From Harmonia axyridis (lineage: Eukaryota; Arthropoda; Insecta; Coleoptera; Coccinellidae): DNA of 64,000 nt. Location: the NCBI RefSeq assembly GCF_914767665.1, contig NC_059504.1, forward strand, positions 38,657,720-38,721,719, written 5' to 3'. Shown here in pieces: positions 62,638 through 64,000 of the stretch. The first letter of the stretch is position 1; the number at the start of each line of letters is the position of its first letter. The notes beneath the pieces were generated by a model. That model was given only the letters and a program-made list of their open reading frames with translations. It was not told the origin of the DNA and searched no databases. Both the position numbers and the translations under genes were made by a program.

Positions 62638-64000
62638 CAGTAAATTATGTCTCCCTTGAATAATTCAATTTTCATATTGTGAAATTTAATAGTATGTGAA
62701 TAATGGAATTTTTATATTCGAACAAGCCCTAGGCTTAAATTAAGACGAAGAAGAAGAAGAACAAAGATACAAATTAACAATAGAATTGTCATCCATATTG
62801 CTGAAAGCATAGAATATCTTGTATATAATGATTTTTAAAATTATTATCATATGTATAGCATTATTATGACCGAACTAGTTACCAACATTTGACTTGTCTT
62901 CCTTTTAATTCAATTTTTGATATCAATGATATTCTCTTTCAACTTTAATTCACAGGTATACCAGGTGATTTTTCTGAATTGAATCAGTCGAAAAACTCAT
63001 GGAAAAATGTTACGATAAAAAATTTATGGTTTCGAAGGGGAAATCCACTTATGCTTTAATTTCCTTCATTTCTCTCACCCTTGAGGGGGGGGAAGAGGGG
63101 CAAACTTTAATATAACATGCGCAGTACAATTTTTGAAACAAAACAATCCTACTTTCTCTTAATGAGAAATAAATGGATATACATTCTCCATAATGGTTAG
63201 AAATTCAGTGTTGTTTGTAATCTTGCCCTGACTAGTGTTGTTATTTATATATTTGTTGAATCTTCTTTGTGCTTGAGACAATGTCGTTTAATAACCAGAG
63301 TTCCGACATGATCCCAATACAAGTTGGTAAGTACTGTTATATGGATCGTCTATATTGTTTTATATTTTCGAATAGATTATTCAATTTGAAATTTGATATT
63401 ATGATCCAATAATAAAAAAATAAATTATGACTTTTCAAAATATCACTGAATTTTCTTAGGAGTTTTTCAGGGTTCAAAATATTTATTTTAGAAAAAAAAA
63501 ATTTAATCAAGAATGACAAATTGAAAATGAAACGTTTTACTCTAATACCTAATTAAATCTTAAATTTCTTATCTATAATTCTTCAACCTTCTAACAAACT
63601 TCAAATTTTTGCGGACACTTGTCCGCAAATAATTCGATTAAATGTTTCAAAGAAATGTCTTATTTTGACCTGAAAAATGCGCCTCTGAGATCTTGACATA
63701 TTTTCAAACACCATGTATTATGATTTTTGAATTAATTATTATCATATTTATTTGAGATTTTATGCAATGAATTGATCTTGGCATGAAAGTATTAGTCATT
63801 TTCGATTTCTACGGAAGTTATGAAATATTATCCTCAATTTTATTATTTTCCCGATTTTTATGAGATATTTAAAAAAATAGAGTAATAATCTTACTTTATT
63901 AGAAAATCATATCATCTAGATTTGAAACATGATTTTTATTGCAGAATATGCAGAATATAAACGGAAGAAAGAATATTTGAAGAGAATAGTGAGACTCACG
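62638..64000 (+). repeat. Tandem array unit 11 (cut by the window edge)
   Basis: The first 1,363 bp of another unit, so the array continues beyond the window. Confidence 0.95.
63281..64000 (+). CDS. Array gene A, copy 11 (partial)
   Basis: Exon 1 is 63281-63326 and exon 2 starts at 63945 and is cut by the window edge. The visible part matches the common form. Confidence 0.7.

Noticed and set aside
20002..64000. CRISPR-like or satellite interpretation of the repeats
   Set aside because: The repeat period is 3.76 kb with genes and introns inside; there are no short repeats with unique spacers, and the unit is far larger than a simple satellite monomer.

Overview
The window is AT-rich nuclear DNA of an arthropod, most likely an insect; the order cannot be fixed from sequence alone. 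The reasons are small GT-AG introns, TATA plus TCAGT-type initiators, a SPO11 gene, THAP-domain proteins, pogo-like transposons, jockey/CR1-like non-LTR retrotransposons and MITEs. There are no operons, Shine-Dalgarno sites, CRISPR arrays or tRNA/rRNA genes.

Left part (1-20,000). A minus-strand membrane-protein fragment lies at the edge (3-363). A gene or recent pseudogene with two THAP zinc-finger domains follows (669-2037). Next come a 755-bp inverted-repeat element (2328-3082), a stray duplicated piece of the THAP gene (3638-3724) and a decayed RNase-H-bearing retrotransposon (about 3893-5040). The main single-copy gene is a four-exon SPO11 (meiotic double-strand-break transesterase, 5745-10379). 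Its predicted protein is 1,327 residues because a 3-kb first exon adds about 950 residues in front of an otherwise ordinary SPO11 core. Convergent to it is a two-exon gene of unknown function (10585-11357, minus). Between 12.6 and 18.2 kb lie an internally deleted pogo-like transposon with intact TIRs and TA target duplication, a decayed second pogo-like transposase, and the 3' end of a non-LTR element.

Right part (20,002-64,000). This is one head-to-tail tandem array of a 3.76-kb unit: ten units plus the start of an eleventh, running off the right edge. Each unit holds (A) a TATA/Inr promoter and a two-exon gene for a 161-residue charged, coiled-coil-like protein I do not recognise, and (B) a diverged second copy of the promoter and first exon with a splice donor but no second exon before a 383-bp MITE. 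Unit 1 is enlarged by a 4,156-bp, nearly intact non-LTR retrotransposon nested in its MITE, with a perfect 18-bp target duplication. Unit 2 is enlarged by an 888-bp internally deleted retrotransposon of the same family as the copy at 17-18 kb. The other units differ by scattered point changes and small indels. Shared variants form a patchwork that suggests unequal exchange and gene conversion.

The two most notable things are the long-tailed SPO11, whose extension carries a sequence resembling a PCNA-coupled (CRL4-Cdt2) degron, and the homogenised array of an unknown gene with a duplicated promoter/first exon. A link between the meiotic gene and the array about 9.6 kb away is speculation only.
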